Positions 16,511-24,960 of a stretch of 64,000 nucleotides of DNA are shown piece after piece. This stretch comes from an uncultured Sunxiuqinia sp. GTDB taxonomy: Bacteria > Bacteroidota > Bacteroidia > Bacteroidales > Prolixibacteraceae. The notes beneath the pieces are model-generated. The model was not told the origin of the DNA. It saw only the letters and a list, made by a program, of their open reading frames with translations, and did not search any database. Every line of letters starts with the position of its first letter. Position 1 is the stretch's first letter. The stretch spans positions 434,001 through 498,000 of the forward strand of contig NZ_OY782767.1 in assembly GCF_963678245.1 (NCBI RefSeq). Direction: 5' to 3'. The position numbers were made by a program, and so were the translations under genes.

Positions 16511-18858
16511 TAGTCCAGATTTAGAATGTCCATAATTAAACCTTCGTTTTCTTTTTCGAGCTGTAGTATTTCGGTACTCACCTCTTCGATGCTTCGCAAA
16601 GGCTTGTGTTGGTAGAAATATTTGTTAAAACTTATTTCGTAACCGATTTTCGTTTTGTCGAGGTCAATCCAAGCTTCTTCTACATGAGGTTTTACCTCTT
16701 GTAAAAAGTAGTTGTAAATGTTTTCTTTTAGCGGTACGTTTTCGTAATCGCGGAGGTCGCTTTCGGTTTCGTAAATAATGAACTCATTAGCTTTACCGCT
16801 TGGGTAGTAGCCGTAATCAGGTAGTTGCTCTGCGGTGCAATCTAAGCGGTGCAGTAATTCTTCAAGTTTATCGTCTTTCAGCTTTTGTATTTTCTTAACT
16901 ACTTTATCGGCAGTTTCGTCGTACCAACTTACGGCAGCGTAAATTAGGTTTTTCTCAGAGCCAGAAAGTTTCGATTTTTGTGCTTTTAGCTCTTTCTCAA
17001 CCAATTTCTGAAAATCGTTGAAGTTGGAGTAAACTTCCGAACCAATGGTTTTTAAAAGATGCTGGGCGGTATCAAGAATGGCTTTTTGTTTTGTCCATGT
17101 TGCCTTTGCCACCAATGCTTTACGTTTTTTGGCATTCAGGTCTATTTCATTTTGCTCGCACCAATCGAGTATATCCTTCTCTAATTCTTTTAGGTTGGTG
17201 TACACCTTATCGCCATAGGTTTCAAAAGCCCATTGCATAGGTTCTTTCAAAGTTTTATCGAAACGGAGGTCGGCAATGCGTTCTTGTGTAAATTGTGCTT
17301 TTAGTCGTTTAGGACGTTCAATGGTTACTTTGTAGTAGCCAAAGTCGGCATTATCGAAAATTTGTGTGGCAAGGTCGCTTTCTTCTTTGCGCTCAATAGT
17401 TGAAAAATTACTGTAGGCTGCCATTATCTCCTGAATGTGCTCAGGCTTTAGCTCACAGTTTTTAGCACCTAAGTTTTTACGTAGCTTGGCAAAACGTTGT
17501 CCTGCGTCAATTAGCTGTACTTTGCCCTTGCGGTTTTCAGGTTTGTTGTTACTCAGCAACCAAATATAAGTAGTGATACCTGTATTGTAAAACAGGTTGT
17601 TGGGTAATTGTATAATGGCAGAAAGTAAATCGTTTTCGATAATGTAACGGCGGATATTACTTTCGCCACCACCAGCATCGCCTGTAAACAAACTAGAGCC
17701 ATTGTGTACCGAAGCTATGCGTGAACCATGTGGGCTTTGCTTCAATGTTTTCATTTTAGAAACCATCTCCATTAAGAAAAGCAATTGCCCATCGGAAGAA
17801 CGAGGCACGGCATCGGCATCATCTTCTACGCCCCAATAATCTTTTAAACGAACCGTAAAACGAGGGTCGATAATGTCTTTACCATCTTTGATGTATTTCT
17901 GCTCCGAAGCCCACGATTTACCATAAGGTGGATTAGAAAGCATAAAATCGAAATGATTACCCGAAAATTCATCAATGGAAAGGGTTGAACCATTTCTAAT
18001 ATTTTTTGGGTCGTTCCCTTTTATCATCATATCGGACTTACAGATGGCATAAGTCTCGTCATTTATTTCTTTCCCATAGAGATACACATCACCCATTGCT
18101 TTAATTTCGCCCTCTTCGTCTTTAATGAAGTTCTGCGATTCGGTAAGCATACCACCCGAACCACAAGCAGGGTCGTAAATGGTCATTACAGGTGGTAGGT
18201 TATCTTTTATCGGGTCGAAAATAATATGGGTCATCAGGTCGATTACTTCGCGGGGAGTAAAGTGTTCTCCTGCTTCTTCATTGTTTTCTTCGTTAAACTT
18301 ACGAATTAACTCCTCAAACACATAACCCATACCTAGGTTAGAAAGCGGTGGAAGTTTTCTTCCATCGGGGTCTTCTTTTTCAAAAGGTGTAAGGTTGATA
18401 TTTGAGGATGTGAATTTCTCCAGAACATCTAAAAGCACATCTTTATCTGCCATGTGCTTAATCTGAGCTTGCAGTTTGAATTTGCCTACAATCTCTTTAA
18501 CGTTATCGCTAAATCCATTCAGATATTCCTGAAAGTTTACCTGTAAAAGCTGTTGGCTATTGGTTGCAGTATCTTTCAGTCGTTGTAAAGTCCATTTGCT
18601 GGTATTGTAGAAAACATATTTTGAAGCAGCTTGCAAAGCGGTACCGTCCAGTTCAGTCAATTCCATTTCCTCGCGTTGGAAACGAACTTCTTCCATTACT
18701 TCTTTCTTTGTTTCCTCCAAGAGTACATCTAATCGGCGTAAAACCACCATTGGTAATATCACATCCCGATATTTTCCTCTAACGTAAACATCTCTCAAAC
18801 AATCATCTGCTATCGACCAGATGAATGAAACTAATTTATTGTGTACTGCTGTGTTCAT
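16510..18858 (-). CDS. hsdM: Type I restriction-modification adenine methylase subunit M
   Basis: A 782-residue N6-adenine methyltransferase, longer than the usual ~500 because of an extended C-terminal part. The N-terminal helical domain (about 1-165) is followed by HFTPREV (199-205), the SAM-binding motif DPACGSGG (229-236) and the catalytic NPPY (309-312). The C-terminal extension (about 480-782) is rich in charged helices. With two HsdM per HsdS it methylates the host's own sites and forms the core to which HsdR docks. It starts 9 bp after the mrr stop and overlaps hsdS by one base, so expression is coupled. Confidence 0.96.
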   Translation of the reverse strand: MNTAVHNKLVSFIWSIADDCLRDVYVRGKYRDVILPMVVLRRLDVLLEETKKEVMEEVRFQREEMELTELDGTALQAASKYVFYNTSKWTLQRLKDTATNSQQLLQVNFQEYLNGFSDNVKEIVGKFKLQAQIKHMADKDVLLDVLEKFTSSNINLTPFEKEDPDGRKLPPLSNLGMGYVFEELIRKFNEENNEEAGEHFTPREVIDLMTHIIFDPIKDNLPPVMTIYDPACGSGGMLTESQNFIKDEEGEIKAMGDVYLYGKEINDETYAICKSDMMIKGNDPKNIRNGSTLSIDEFSGNHFDFMLSNPPYGKSWASEQKYIKDGKDIIDPRFTVRLKDYWGVEDDADAVPRSSDGQLLFLMEMVSKMKTLKQSPHGSRIASVHNGSSLFTGDAGGGESNIRRYIIENDLLSAIIQLPNNLFYNTGITTYIWLLSNNKPENRKGKVQLIDAGQRFAKLRKNLGAKNCELKPEHIQEIMAAYSNFSTIERKEESDLATQIFDNADFGYYKVTIERPKRLKAQFTQERIADLRFDKTLKEPMQWAFETYGDKVYTNLKELEKDILDWCEQNEIDLNAKKRKALVAKATWTKQKAILDTAQHLLKTIGSEVYSNFNDFQKLVEKELKAQKSKLSGSEKNLIYAAVSWYDETADKVVKKIQKLKDDKLEELLHRLDCTAEQLPDYGYYPSGKANEFIIYETESDLRDYENVPLKENIYNYFLQEVKPHVEEAWIDLDKTKIGYEISFNKYFYQHKPLRSIEEVSTEILQLEKENEGLIMDILNLD

Positions 18859-18867
18859 TAATTTTTA

Positions 18868-19782
18868 CTAGTTTTCAAAATAATCACTATCCACTTCTTT
18901 GACTACATAAGTTTTTTTAGCCGCTACACCAACATTGAATTCAATCATCAACTCGGTTAACCGTTTGCCATTAATAAGGATGATTGTCCGATCAATTTTC
19001 TCACAATAATCAATGGCAGTTTTTGGGAAATCAGAAGTCGTTATAAAAATACCTTTTTGTGCACTGTGAGCTAAAAGCGTTCCTCCAAAATCACGAATGG
19101 CTGAAATGGTCACATTTCCTTCCCATTTCTTTGCTTGGACATAGATCTTGTCCAGGCCTAGTCGATCTTCATTGATGATTCCATCAATCCCTCCATCACC
19201 TGACTTTTTCGTGACTTGAGCCGCTTCTTCACGATTACCGCCATAACCCATTGCTTGCAACAAATCGATAACCAGAATCTCAAATTTATACGGATCCATT
19301 CTTTTGACGTAATCCAACAAATCGACAGCCAGATTCTGATTCAAATCTTTAAATGAGGTATCAAGTTTCTCAATTGGAGTTTGAAATTCGGCAGTTGTTG
19401 TCGTTGTAACAGCATCCGTTTGTTCACTTTTTGAATTATTGGGAGAAATAAATTCATTGAATTCCTGAAACTGTTTCAGAAAAGCTACATTGATTGAATC
19501 TGGATGTTCCGTTAAAACTTTTCGCCCCCGTTCCGCAATTTTAATATGTGCCCTTTGGGGAGCATCCAGTAATTTTGCTTTGACTAGGTATGTTTTTGCC
19601 CAGGCAACACGGTTATCAAAAACATTTTGGGTACCACTTGGTAGTAATTCACGGCGCTGTTCAGGTGTCAAACTATATTCAGTCGCAAGCATTTCACGCA
19701 CTTCATTAAGTTTGTATATCTTACCATCATCAACGGCTTTTAACAACGGCAACATCAAAGTTTGGTAGTCAGGAATGGGCAT
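18868..19782 (-). CDS. mrr: Mrr-type restriction endonuclease
   Basis: A 304-residue protein with both Mrr parts. The N-terminal winged helix (about 1-95: EVREMLATEYSLTPEQRREL, TYLVKAKLLD) binds DNA. The C-terminal catalytic domain (about 155-290) has Glu168, GGIDG with Asp200, and Gln216-Ala-Lys218 (YVQAKKW), the QxK form of the PD-(D/E)XK core. Mrr enzymes cut modified DNA or act under stress. It is the first gene of the operon, 9 bp before hsdM. Combining a methylation-blocked type I enzyme with a modification-dependent nuclease would attack both unmodified and modified foreign DNA, but that needs compatible target sites. Confidence 0.92.
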   Translation of the reverse strand: MPIPDYQTLMLPLLKAVDDGKIYKLNEVREMLATEYSLTPEQRRELLPSGTQNVFDNRVAWAKTYLVKAKLLDAPQRAHIKIAERGRKVLTEHPDSINVAFLKQFQEFNEFISPNNSKSEQTDAVTTTTTAEFQTPIEKLDTSFKDLNQNLAVDLLDYVKRMDPYKFEILVIDLLQAMGYGGNREEAAQVTKKSGDGGIDGIINEDRLGLDKIYVQAKKWEGNVTISAIRDFGGTLLAHSAQKGIFITTSDFPKTAIDYCEKIDRTIILINGKRLTELMIEFNVGVAAKKTYVVKEVDSDYFEN

Positions 19783-19819
19783 ATTAAAGATATTTATGCC
19801 GAATTTAACAATATCCTTG

Positions 19820-19838
19820 AGAAGGTTCTCAACCTTCT
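19820..19838. promoter_or_regulatory. Palindrome before the restriction operon, likely operator
   Basis: AGAAGGTT (19820-19827) and AACCTTCT (19831-19838) form a perfect 8-bp inverted repeat with a 3-nt spacer, 38 bp upstream of the mrr start. It could bind a repressor or controller of the operon. No C-protein gene is adjacent. Confidence 0.5.
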
Positions 19839-19857
19839 ATGGGAAAAGTCTAAAATA

Positions 19858-20123
19858 GTTTTCAACCAGACAATGGTTGGTTAATACTGTATTCTAATTT
19901 CGAGATTTAAATTGGTTGTTTTCACTGCGCGAACAAATGTTTTCAACAAGCTGTATACTGTATTCAAACTGTTTTCAACGCGTAAACATTTCCAGTAAAC
20001 ACGTTTACAAAACTAGAAAACAGGTTTACAATCCGTAAACATGGATACGATACCGTTAAACAATTTTAGTATACAGGTAAACAACTCTTGGAATTCCGGT
20101 AAACCTCTATTGGGTTACCGGAA
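19858..20123. repeat. Iteron-like repeat region (candidate replication origin or operator)
   Basis: Between mrr and the primase-like gene there is no convincing ORF. Near-identical GTTTTCAAC boxes start at about 19858, 19940 and 19971, with a partial at 19917. GTAAAC starts at 19982, 19995, 20035, 20077 and 20099, with inverted copies GTTTAC at 20003 and 20023 and a variant at 20055. The pair at 19995-20008 is palindromic. TTCCGGTAA (20093-20101) and TTACCGGAA (20115-20123) form a further 9-bp inverted repeat. Such density next to rep-type genes suggests an origin with iterons. Confidence 0.6.
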
Positions 20124-20221
20124 ATATGCCGGACTACCTGTAACGCGATACCAAAATACTGCTGACAAATACCAGTTGCATACCGGAATACCCTCTTTGA
20201 AACACCGAAAAATACCTTTAA

Positions 20222-21181
20222 TTACAGAACCAATTGAAAACGATCAATCAGATTTTGCAAAGCTGGATTCTTCTCTAGCATCCTTTTTAATTCACGATTA
20301 GGTTCATTTCTCTTCAACCTATTTTTAATGAAGTAATCCGCTATATCAAAGCCCTCACGTTTATCGTTCGATGTTGCTTTCTCTTCCAACAGTTTAGAGG
20401 CAGAAATATCAAAGCCCAATAAATTTAAGTTGTGAGCTTTTTGATTCCATTTTTCAAATGCTCCCAGATCTGAATAAAATACAATTTTTCTGTTTTTGAA
20501 TACCTTCATTCGACGGCTGTTCAAATTTGACAATCCCCCGGAAGCAATCCACAAATAATCTGAAACGAACCCTGTCATAATCAGGGCTGTTTTTTCGCTT
20601 TCTACGATCGCAATAGGTTTGTTTGGAAACTTTGCTAGTAAGTGCTCTCCAAAAAAGCAGTATTCGGGCCTCTGATCTTGTTTATTCAACTGTCTATGAA
20701 CCGACGAAATATGAGGGAATGGATGTTTGACTCGCCTGCCCGTCTCTTTATCAAACAGCATGATTTTCCCCTGCCCTATTTGACCTTTAGAATTGATTTG
20801 CCAAAAGAGTGTCGCTCCTTCCCAATGCTTTGATGTCCCTACCTGGTAAATTGAAACTAAATCTTTGGCTTTCTGATTATCAAAAAGCAAAGAAAGAAAT
20901 GAGAAAAGGTTATTGTGCTGATAATTAGCTAGTGTTTTTTGAAAAACATCTTTCGCTATGAAAAATGGTTCTTTCTGAGGTTTCTGAATTGCCTCCTTGA
21001 TAATCGTACTTCCTCCTGGCAACAAGTGATAGCCACATTTCACTTCACGATCACAACGTCCATACACGCTATTTAAATACGCTCCATCTTCATATGCGAC
21101 ATAGCGAACAATTCGTTTCATGCCGCAATTGGGGCAAACAAACTTCTTTGATGAAGTATCCAGTTGATATTTGAAAGCCAT
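20222..21181 (-). CDS. Zinc-finger/Toprim-like primase-related protein of mobile elements
   Basis: I start at MAFKYQLD (ATG at 21181), since the zinc ribbon begins right after; the ORF could extend 8 codons upstream. The ribbon uses Cys16, Cys19, Cys43, Cys49 and His52 (CPNCG, GRCD, KCGYH). The middle part resembles DUF6371-like element proteins, and the second half has a Toprim-like run (PIAIVESEKTALIMT, SGGLSNLN, KIVFYSDLGAFEKW). These are usual in primases and helicase-primases of Bacteroidota mobile elements. It follows the RepA-like ATPase with an intervening repeat array. The likely job is starting replication of the excised element. Confidence 0.75.
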   Translation of the reverse strand: MAFKYQLDTSSKKFVCPNCGMKRIVRYVAYEDGAYLNSVYGRCDREVKCGYHLLPGGSTIIKEAIQKPQKEPFFIAKDVFQKTLANYQHNNLFSFLSLLFDNQKAKDLVSIYQVGTSKHWEGATLFWQINSKGQIGQGKIMLFDKETGRRVKHPFPHISSVHRQLNKQDQRPEYCFFGEHLLAKFPNKPIAIVESEKTALIMTGFVSDYLWIASGGLSNLNSRRMKVFKNRKIVFYSDLGAFEKWNQKAHNLNLLGFDISASKLLEEKATSNDKREGFDIADYFIKNRLKRNEPNRELKRMLEKNPALQNLIDRFQLVL

Positions 21182-21198
21182 AGAGTAGCTTATAAATC

Positions 21199-21247
21199 GT
21201 AACAAGCGTAACGCCCGTAACAGTGTTACACTTGTTACAACTGTTAC
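21199..21247. repeat. Phased GTAAC array, three direct then three inverted copies
   Basis: GTAAC begins at 21199, 21208 and 21217, then GTTAC at 21225, 21234 and 21243: three copies at 9-bp steps facing three inverted copies at 9-bp steps. GTAACAAG and CTTGTTAC are perfect outer arms (21199-21206, 21231-21238) and GTAACA-g-TGTTAC is the centre. The array fills the gap between the ATPase gene (its stop lies in the last copy) and the primase-like gene. It could be a protein-binding array or an RNA hairpin. Confidence 0.75.
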
Positions 21248-22302
21248 AGATTTGAATTACGATCAATCAAACGTTTTACCCTCATCTTATTTGTTCCCAC
21301 CTTTTCCGCAATCTTCCCGAAGGATAAATTAGGATCATTTTTGTGTTCCTCTAAAATCTGTCGATCTAGCTCATTCATTTCCTCTTTACTCCGAACATGT
21401 AGATGATCTATTTCAGTATCCATCTGCTGATAGTTGAATAAAAGAAAGTTGAATTCTTTTTCAATCGTAAAAACAACTACGTTTTCAGCACCAAATACAT
21501 AAGCTGAATTCCTCGACTTAATTTGTTTCACATATTTCAATGATTCATCTTTTGCACTCTTGCCAATGGCAAAAATGCTATCAGCAAAATTGGACAGAAA
21601 TTTTGAGCCATTGATATCAGAACTAGTTAAAGGCCTGGATAGATCTCGTTTAGGAGTATGAGCCAAAACCAAAATTGAAGTACCATACTTTTTGTTTATC
21701 CATTTCAGCTTTTGCATAATGGGCTGAATATTCTTTGATTTCTCAATCTCTTTGGCAATGTATGTCAGATTATCAATAATGACAATCTGTGCATTGTGCC
21801 TTGAGATATAACTCACTATTTCATTGCAAATTTGCTCTTCTATTGGAATATCAGTTTTTAACAGGAATTCATCCAAATTTAATTCGGCTCTGAAAAAATT
21901 TGGAGAAAACAAATAGTGGTTTGAATACTCCTCTGAATAACGATTCTCGAATTGTTTATCACTCATTTCAAAATCACAGTAAAGAACATTAAAACCTGAG
22001 CTACACTTCGAAAATGGCTCAATACAAGTCATATTCGTTAACGCATCAGCAATTTGAACCGCAAAAACTGATTTGCCGGCATTGGTATCTGCAAAAAGAA
22101 TTGCCAATTCACCCTGAAACCACAAACAATCCAAAAGCGACAGAGGAATTGGTTTCGATTTCGCCATTTCAATCCACTCATTCGCAGTTTTAACATCTAA
22201 CACCTTTGAATCTTCGGATGACATTGTATTCTTTGTAAAATCCCTATTAAGGTCAGCTTCATTTAGCTGACCTTCGGGATATAGTTTTCTTAGCTTATCC
22301 AT
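21244..22302 (-). CDS. RepA-like AAA (AAA_25) ATPase
   Basis: A 352-residue ATPase of the RecA/KaiC-like RepA group common in mobile elements. Walker A is ADTNAGKS (71-78), Walker B is IVIIDNL (about 173-179), and VLAHTPKRD with a later KQIKSRNS fit the family. The C-terminal ~45 residues (SFGKIAEKVGTNKMRVKRLIDR) look like a helix-turn-helix. Such proteins act as hexameric replicative helicases loaded at an origin. It overlaps the upstream excisionase-like gene by 8 nt. With the zinc-finger/Toprim gene and repeat arrays nearby, it suggests the island can replicate after excision. Confidence 0.85.
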   Translation of the reverse strand: MDKLRKLYPEGQLNEADLNRDFTKNTMSSEDSKVLDVKTANEWIEMAKSKPIPLSLLDCLWFQGELAILFADTNAGKSVFAVQIADALTNMTCIEPFSKCSSGFNVLYCDFEMSDKQFENRYSEEYSNHYLFSPNFFRAELNLDEFLLKTDIPIEEQICNEIVSYISRHNAQIVIIDNLTYIAKEIEKSKNIQPIMQKLKWINKKYGTSILVLAHTPKRDLSRPLTSSDINGSKFLSNFADSIFAIGKSAKDESLKYVKQIKSRNSAYVFGAENVVVFTIEKEFNFLLFNYQQMDTEIDHLHVRSKEEMNELDRQILEEHKNDPNLSFGKIAEKVGTNKMRVKRLIDRNSNL

Positions 22303-22570
22303 TATAACCTCCTTTCAGATAATCTTCCACATCTGAAGCTTTGTAATAAATCTTACCTCCTACTTTTGAGAACGCTAGTGACTGAGAGTCACGCAAATTT
22401 TGCAACGTCCTGGGACTGATCTTTAAAAGCTCCATCACTTCCTGATTATCCAACCAGGTTTCGGATAGTTTTTTACTGTTCTTTGTTTTGTCGGCTTTTA
22501 GCTCCTGTCTCAGTGAGCCTATTTCTTCAAATATTCTGTTGAGCTTTTGCTCTTCTATTAATGCATACAT
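22295..22570 (-). CDS. Helix-turn-helix (excisionase-type) protein
   Basis: A 91-residue protein whose C-terminal half is the HTH_17/MerR-like winged helix found in excisionases and element regulators: TWLDNQEVMELLKISPRTL, then FSKVGGKIYYKASDVEDYL. The N-terminal half is helical (IFEEIGSLRQELKADK). It starts a short operon and overlaps the ATPase gene by 8 nt. It likely binds DNA to control excision or the rep genes. The 195 bp upstream (22571-22765) is AT-rich and must hold its promoter, but I see no clear consensus. Confidence 0.8.
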   Translation of the reverse strand: MYALIEEQKLNRIFEEIGSLRQELKADKTKNSKKLSETWLDNQEVMELLKISPRTLQNLRDSQSLAFSKVGGKIYYKASDVEDYLKGGYNG

Positions 22571-22765
22571 AACTTAGATTTTAAAATTAGAATTATGTAT
22601 TTACCGTCAAATGCGCGCTATTGAAAGAATACAAAAGCAAAGGAATAGCAACAAAAGCAAGGGGATAAAAATAAAGTTCTGATATTAAGAGTTTAAGAAT
22701 TTAAGAAAATAGATATCTGATTATTAGCGAATTAAAAATTCAAAACTCTACAATCTATTTTGAAT

Positions 22766-23947
22766 TTAAGAACTAAGACCGAAGAGATTTCTTAATTGAC
22801 GCTCTTCTTTGGGAGTTAATTGAGTCTTTGAGCCATGTAAGTAATTAATCGGTATCAATTTCCCATTTTGTTCAATGAAATTTTCAGTCATTAAGGTTTG
22901 GAATTTATAGTGTGGTTTCACTATCCCATTCTTCTTAAGGAATTTTATTACAGCAAGGATTTTTTTTGCATCCGACACCTCAATCTTTTGGGGTAAAACA
23001 GAATCTTCAAAAAGTAAACGAAAATGACTTAAAGAGGAATTCTTTGGTAACAGCTCAAAATAATCTTTTAGTGAGTAATATAAATCTTTTATGTAGTCAA
23101 TGCCAGATAACTCCTTTTTATACGAATCCATAATATTAAGGAGAGGTTTTCTCTTTACAAATACCAAATCGACTTCTTTTGCTCTTTTTTTTGATTCTTC
23201 TGCAAGCTCCTCCAATAAACTATCCAGTGGATCTTTACCTTCAGATATTACTCCAACGGAATTTAAATAATCCTGTAACTTGTTTCGTTGCCTCGTATCA
23301 TCAGATTCATTCTCTTCTCGCTCACCAAGTCGACTTGTAAGATAGTCTATTGGCAGACTAACATTTATCTTCGATGGAAGATATTTGAGAAATTCATCAA
23401 TTTTTCCAACCCAATAATGCTTGTAATTATATAGTTCATTTTTAAAAAAATCATCATCCAAAAATTTTAAATAGACATGTTTTATATAGCCTACTTCATC
23501 CACATACGGAGGGTCAAATCGATAAGTCATTAATTTATCTCCCAATTTGATATCCGCCGAGAAGTGATCTTCCAGAAACCAGTATATTTCTGAAATGCCT
23601 TCAATGATAGCAACTTTACTAAATGCTAGTGTCAAAGGTGTATTTTGAAATTTTATTTCATATCGAAACAACGGGGTGTTTTCAACCTGAGGAATAATTC
23701 GGCTCGTGAGCTCATGGCTAATTTCATGATGAATTTTCGAAAGATCACTTAATATAAATTCCAGGCTTTTATAACCAAAGTCTTTCTTTGTTGAATTCCT
23801 TTTTACAAGATTGAAAAAATCGTTATTCTTCTGATCGATATCTTTATCAATTTGATGATATATTTCATCTCGAAATACTGATTCTGGAAATAAATTTTTG
23901 TCTTTTATCCCTTGATAAAAATCTATAATCTCAAACAGATCTTTCAT
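22766..23947 (-). CDS. Hypothetical mobile-element protein, 393 aa
   Basis: I do not recognise the family. The protein is soluble, acidic and largely helical, with an aromatic middle (YKHYWVGKIDEFLKYLP), a charged stretch near 215-255 (RLGEREENESDDTRQRN, LEELAEESKKRAKEVD), and a C-terminal part with KKILAVIKFLKKNGIVKP. Genes of this size often sit before excisionase/rep modules in Bacteroidota elements, so a regulatory or replication-related role is possible. It ends 195 bp before the HTH gene. No catalytic motif stands out. Confidence 0.7.
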   Translation of the reverse strand: MKDLFEIIDFYQGIKDKNLFPESVFRDEIYHQIDKDIDQKNNDFFNLVKRNSTKKDFGYKSLEFILSDLSKIHHEISHELTSRIIPQVENTPLFRYEIKFQNTPLTLAFSKVAIIEGISEIYWFLEDHFSADIKLGDKLMTYRFDPPYVDEVGYIKHVYLKFLDDDFFKNELYNYKHYWVGKIDEFLKYLPSKINVSLPIDYLTSRLGEREENESDDTRQRNKLQDYLNSVGVISEGKDPLDSLLEELAEESKKRAKEVDLVFVKRKPLLNIMDSYKKELSGIDYIKDLYYSLKDYFELLPKNSSLSHFRLLFEDSVLPQKIEVSDAKKILAVIKFLKKNGIVKPHYKFQTLMTENFIEQNGKLIPINYLHGSKTQLTPKEERQLRNLFGLSS

Positions 23948-24050
23948 AAATTTCGTAGATATATTAATTTCAATGTTTTAACAAAAAGAATTCAGTCACC
24001 TCATTTATAGAACGTTATAAAAACTCAGTTATATGTCTTTATTTTGAAAA

Positions 24051-24806
24051 TTAGAATCTTGAATATTTACTATATTTCTTCACTTCTAAAAAAACTTGTT
24101 CTCTCAATTTGCCAAACTCAAGAAATACTGAAGCTAATTCTAAGGCTATTAATCCGTGATCATTTTTTGTAACTCCACCTAATCCGATTGCTTCTGAAAA
24201 CGCAATAATTCCACGGGTTGAACCAAAAATATTCTTTGTATGGATCTCAATCTGTTTTAAAATGTCAATTATTCCGAATGTCAGATAGTTGTGGAAGTAT
24301 TTAAAATGCTCAGTGCTATTCACATTTAATGTATCCAAAACGCTTCCAAACTCCTTCATTATTTTGTCGAAGACATCTTCACGGGAATTTCCTGTTCTTC
24401 TGATTTCATCATCTATTCTTTCGCCTATTTTCACTTTAAAATCCGCATGTAGTTGATCTAGAGTATAATCCTCCAATTCACTCCAGCGGTCTTGAGGATA
24501 TCCCATTAGTGCAAGAATATCATATTGTGTATCTCTTATTTTATCGATGTAATAATCAAGTGTCGGATTTAGTTCAATTCGCTCTTTTATTTTAGGATAC
24601 TCACTTGTCATAAAATAGATAATATAACCAGCAATTATTGAAAATGCGATTGCTAAGTAAATTTGTCCCGTAAAATACCAAAACTCATGCTTTACAGAAA
24701 TATTAATCCAAACCATTTTATAACAATAGATCCAAATGATATGTACAATAACAAATAGAAGTAACCACTTATTTAATCGCTTTAAAACTATCCAAAGATT
24801 TGCCAT
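24051..24806 (-). CDS. Two-helix membrane protein of unknown function
   Basis: A 251-residue protein. Hydrophobic helices are at about 13-30 (WLLLFVIVHIIWIYCYKM) and 45-66 (TGQIYLAIAFSIIAGYII). A cytosolic domain of ~180 residues follows, rich in acidic and aromatic residues (DRWSELEDYTLDQLHADFK, DVFDKIMKEFGSVLD). No family or active site is recognised. It is flanked by an unknown gene and by a HEPN protein, and a membrane-plus-HEPN pair could form a toxin or defence unit. That is speculative. Codon use is AT-rich, as in its neighbours. Confidence 0.65.
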   Translation of the reverse strand: MANLWIVLKRLNKWLLLFVIVHIIWIYCYKMVWINISVKHEFWYFTGQIYLAIAFSIIAGYIIYFMTSEYPKIKERIELNPTLDYYIDKIRDTQYDILALMGYPQDRWSELEDYTLDQLHADFKVKIGERIDDEIRRTGNSREDVFDKIMKEFGSVLDTLNVNSTEHFKYFHNYLTFGIIDILKQIEIHTKNIFGSTRGIIAFSEAIGLGGVTKNDHGLIALELASVFLEFGKLREQVFLEVKKYSKYSRF

Positions 24807-24960
24807 AAAAGTTGCCTAATTGGTTTTCATCAAATCTACAAAAAAATAAATCAGACCCTTCAAAATAGGCCGCCTCGTTGCGGTAATTCCACTACTGGGC
24901 GCGGGCAGATGGAATGCGGTATTTATCTTGAAATTTGTCGGACATGGTTTTCTGCTATCA

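Noticed and set aside
19982-20104. Repeats looked at as a CRISPR array
   Set aside because: The repeats are 6-9 bp with irregular spacing and mixed orientation, and no cas gene is present.
20041-20301. Plus-strand ORF of 86 codons in the repeat region
   Set aside because: It consists of the repeat units themselves, overlaps the primase-like gene and has no recognisable protein pattern.
24807-24960. GC-rich inverted sequence between two island genes as a fifth palindromic unit
   Set aside because: Arms are short and imperfect, and the inner sequence does not match P1-P4.
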